DNA of 7,999 nt, from positions 1 through 7,999 of the forward strand of contig BBBL01000065.1 in assembly GCA_001311545.1 (NCBI GenBank), in the 5' to 3' direction. A program made the translations under genes and the position numbers. The stretch is from Thermus kawarayensis JCM 12314. GTDB taxonomy: Bacteria; Deinococcota; Deinococci; Deinococcales; Thermaceae. The notes beneath the pieces were generated by a model. The model ran no database searches and was not told where the DNA came from. It saw nothing but the letters and a program-made list of their open reading frames with translations. The stretch's first letter is position 1. Every line of letters begins with the position of its first letter. Of the stretch, positions 6,933 to 7,999 are shown piece by piece.

Positions 6933-7130
6933 CTACCCTCCCGAGATAGCGGAGAGGACCTCTATGGCGTCCTCCTCGCGCACCTCATCCTCCAGGGTGA
7001 GGAGCGCCTCGCCCCGCACCGCCACCACGGTCTCCGGGTTCAGGCCGAGCTCCTCCAGGACCTCCCTTAAGGGCCTGTTCCCCTTGACCTCCACCTCCTG
7101 GCGCTCGGGAAGCCGCAGAACGACCCTCAC
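6933..7130 (-). CDS. ttuB: Ubiquitin-like sulfur carrier protein TtuB
   Basis: A complete 65-residue protein of the ThiS/MoaD beta-grasp fold: MRVVLRLPERQEVEVKG at the start, the helix LREVLEELGLNPETVVAVRG, and the C-terminal tail EVLSAISGG. The free Gly-Gly end is adenylated and converted to a thiocarboxylate, which gives sulfur to TtuA for tRNA thiolation. In T. thermophilus TtuB is also known to become attached to lysines of other proteins, like ubiquitin. The start is GTG 7130, four bases after the stop of the acuC-like gene. The next gene, ttuA, begins one base after its stop, so the three genes look like an operon. The frame is intact. Function is firm from sequence similarity and from the ttuA neighbour. 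Confidence 0.96.
   Translation of the reverse strand: MRVVLRLPERQEVEVKGNRPLREVLEELGLNPETVVAVRGEALLTLEDEVREEDAIEVLSAISGG
6936..6941 (-). promoter_or_regulatory. Ribosome binding site of ttuA formed by the Gly-Gly codons of ttuB
   Basis: GGA GGG (6941-6936) encodes the C-terminal diglycine of TtuB. It is also a strong Shine-Dalgarno sequence four bases before the ttuA GTG at 6931. It decides the ttuA start and implies translational coupling of the two partners. Confidence 0.75.
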
Positions 7131-7142
7131 CCCACTAGTCTA
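7131..7142 (-). promoter_or_regulatory. Possible -10 box (TAGACT) for leaderless transcription of ttuB
   Basis: TAGACT (7142-7137) overlaps the last codons of the acuC-like gene (CTA GAC TAG). Six bases then separate it from the GTG of ttuB at 7130. No clear -35 box is visible. It would allow ttuB and ttuA to be expressed apart from acuC. Inference from spacing shared with other starts in the window. Confidence 0.4.
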
Positions 7143-7999
7143 GCAGGTGGGGGCCCACGAGCTCCGTGAGCCTCTGCAAGGTCAGGCGGTTCCGCTTCTC
7201 AATCTCGGGCCGCCTGGGGATCTCCGGGTAACCCTCCCCGGGGTCGTGGAGGGTGGGGGTGAGGGGCTTTCCGAGCCTTTCCTCCCAGGACCTCCGCCAC
7301 CCCTCGGGCAGGCGCTCGGGCAGGGGAAGGCCGTGGAAGAGGTGGTAGAGGAGGGCCCAGACCCTGACCGCCGCATCCAGGCTGTACCCGCCCCCCAAGG
7401 TGAAGAGGACCCTTCCCCCCGCGTAGGCCTCGGCGTACTCCAGGAGGAGGCGGAAAAGCCCCTCATAGGCCCGGGTGGTGAGGAGGAGGTCCGCCAAGGG
7501 GTCCAGATAGTGGGCGTCCGCCCCCGCCTGGACCACGAGGACATCGGGGCGGAAGGCCTTTAGGGCCCAAGGGACCAGGGCCTCAAAGACCTCCAGGTAG
7601 CTCCTGTCCTCGGTGAAGGGCTCCAGGGGGAGGTTGAGCTTTTTCCCCAGGCCCTCCCCCCGGCCGATCTCGTGGACGTGCCCGGTCCCCGGGAAGAGGT
7701 AGCGGCCCGACTCGTGGAGGCTTAGGGTGAGGACCTCCCTCTCCTCGTAGTGGAGCCACTGCACCCCGTCCCCGTGGTGGACGTCTATGTCCAGGTAGGC
7801 CACGCGAAGCCCAGACCGGGTGAGGTGGCGGATGGCCACGGAGAGGTCGTTGTAGACGCAAAACCCCGAGGCGCGGTCGTACTGGGCGTGGTGCAGGCCG
7901 CCGCCAAGCTGCAAGACCCGCCTCTCCCCGGAGAGGATCCGCCTCGCCCCCTCCAGGGTCCCCCCACCAGGAGGCGGGCCCGCCCGGTCCATGCCGGGG
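7135..7999 (-). CDS. acuC: AcuC-like histone deacetylase family protein, 5' end outside window
   Basis: A zinc-dependent deacetylase of the arginase/deacetylase superfamily. Bacterial AcuC removes acetyl groups from lysine, classically on acetyl-CoA synthetase. About 288 C-terminal residues are present of roughly 375 usual. Visible motifs: the catalytic histidine pair in LGGGLHHAQYDRASGFCVYND, zinc ligands in YLDIDVHHGDGVQW, the third zinc ligand in VVQAGADAHYLDPLADL, and the active-site tyrosine in LFTLGGGYS. The conserved FPGTG is also present. The stop is TAG at 7137-7135, directly before ttuB. Near the right edge the residues AGPPPGGGTLEG look unlike the family. One extra G near 7975-7983 and one missing in the C run 7960-7965 would restore a more usual AARLLVGGTLEG, so two cancelling errors are likely there. 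The exact substrate is not known. Confidence 0.9.
   Translation of the reverse strand, partial: PGMDRAGPPPGGGTLEGARRILSGERRVLQLGGGLHHAQYDRASGFCVYNDLSVAIRHLTRSGLRVAYLDIDVHHGDGVQWLHYEEREVLTLSLHESGRYLFPGTGHVHEIGRGEGLGKKLNLPLEPFTEDRSYLEVFEALVPWALKAFRPDVLVVQAGADAHYLDPLADLLLTTRAYEGLFRLLLEYAEAYAGGRVLFTLGGGYSLDAAVRVWALLYHLFHGLPLPERLPEGWRRSWEERLGKPLTPTLHDPGEGYPEIPRRPEIEKRNRLTLQRLTELVGPHLLD

Noticed and set aside
1..7999. CRISPR array, insertion sequence, prophage or defence system
   Set aside because: I found no regularly spaced repeats, transposase, integrase or terminal inverted repeats. Gene content and base use are uniform and typical of the core chromosome.

Overview
This is an ordinary stretch of chromosome from a Thermus species, close to T. 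thermophilus judging by protein families I recognise from memory. The signs are very high GC, third positions almost always G or C, Leu/Glu/Arg/Pro-rich proteins, tightly packed genes, and the Thermus pair TtuA/TtuB. TtuA and TtuB make the 2-thio modification of tRNA that thermophiles need. I see no phage, insertion sequence, CRISPR array or defence system.

Layout from left to right. The 3' part of queG (+, epoxyqueuosine reductase) runs in from the left edge. It meets tail to tail, with overlap, a calcineurin-like phosphoesterase gene (-). A short divergent intergenic region (1412-1472) separates this from lnt (+, apolipoprotein N-acyltransferase). The 3' end of lnt runs into tRNA-Leu(CAA) (+), which has its own promoter inside lnt and is followed by a hairpin terminator. 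From there to the right edge everything is on the - strand. Read in the direction of transcription the order is acuC-like deacetylase (5' end missing), ttuB, ttuA, a GC hairpin region, a GH13 alpha-glucosidase, a class I SAM methyltransferase, and a YkoF-domain/methyltransferase fusion that ends at the same hairpin as the tRNA.

RNA modification is the recurring theme: QueG makes queuosine, TtuA/TtuB thiolate T54 of tRNA, and a tRNA gene lies nearby. The alpha-glucosidase releases glucose from oligosaccharides, and Lnt finishes lipoprotein maturation. I see no evidence that these form one pathway.

Most long genes here are broken by single-base insertions or deletions in or next to short G or C runs: queG two, the phosphoesterase one, the YkoF-methyltransferase one, the alpha-glucosidase four, ttuA two, and possibly acuC two that cancel. 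The protein on each side of every break continues the same family, so I read these mainly as sequence errors, not as decayed genes. Coordinates are given for the whole reconstructed gene, with break positions in the text.

The best finer-scale observations concern expression signals. Several genes have a TANNNT -10 hexamer exactly six bases before the start codon, suggesting leaderless mRNAs. The codons for the C-terminal Gly-Gly of TtuB double as the ribosome binding site of ttuA. The tRNA gene is nested in the lnt 3' end, with a good promoter in lnt coding sequence and the D-loop providing the lnt stop codon.
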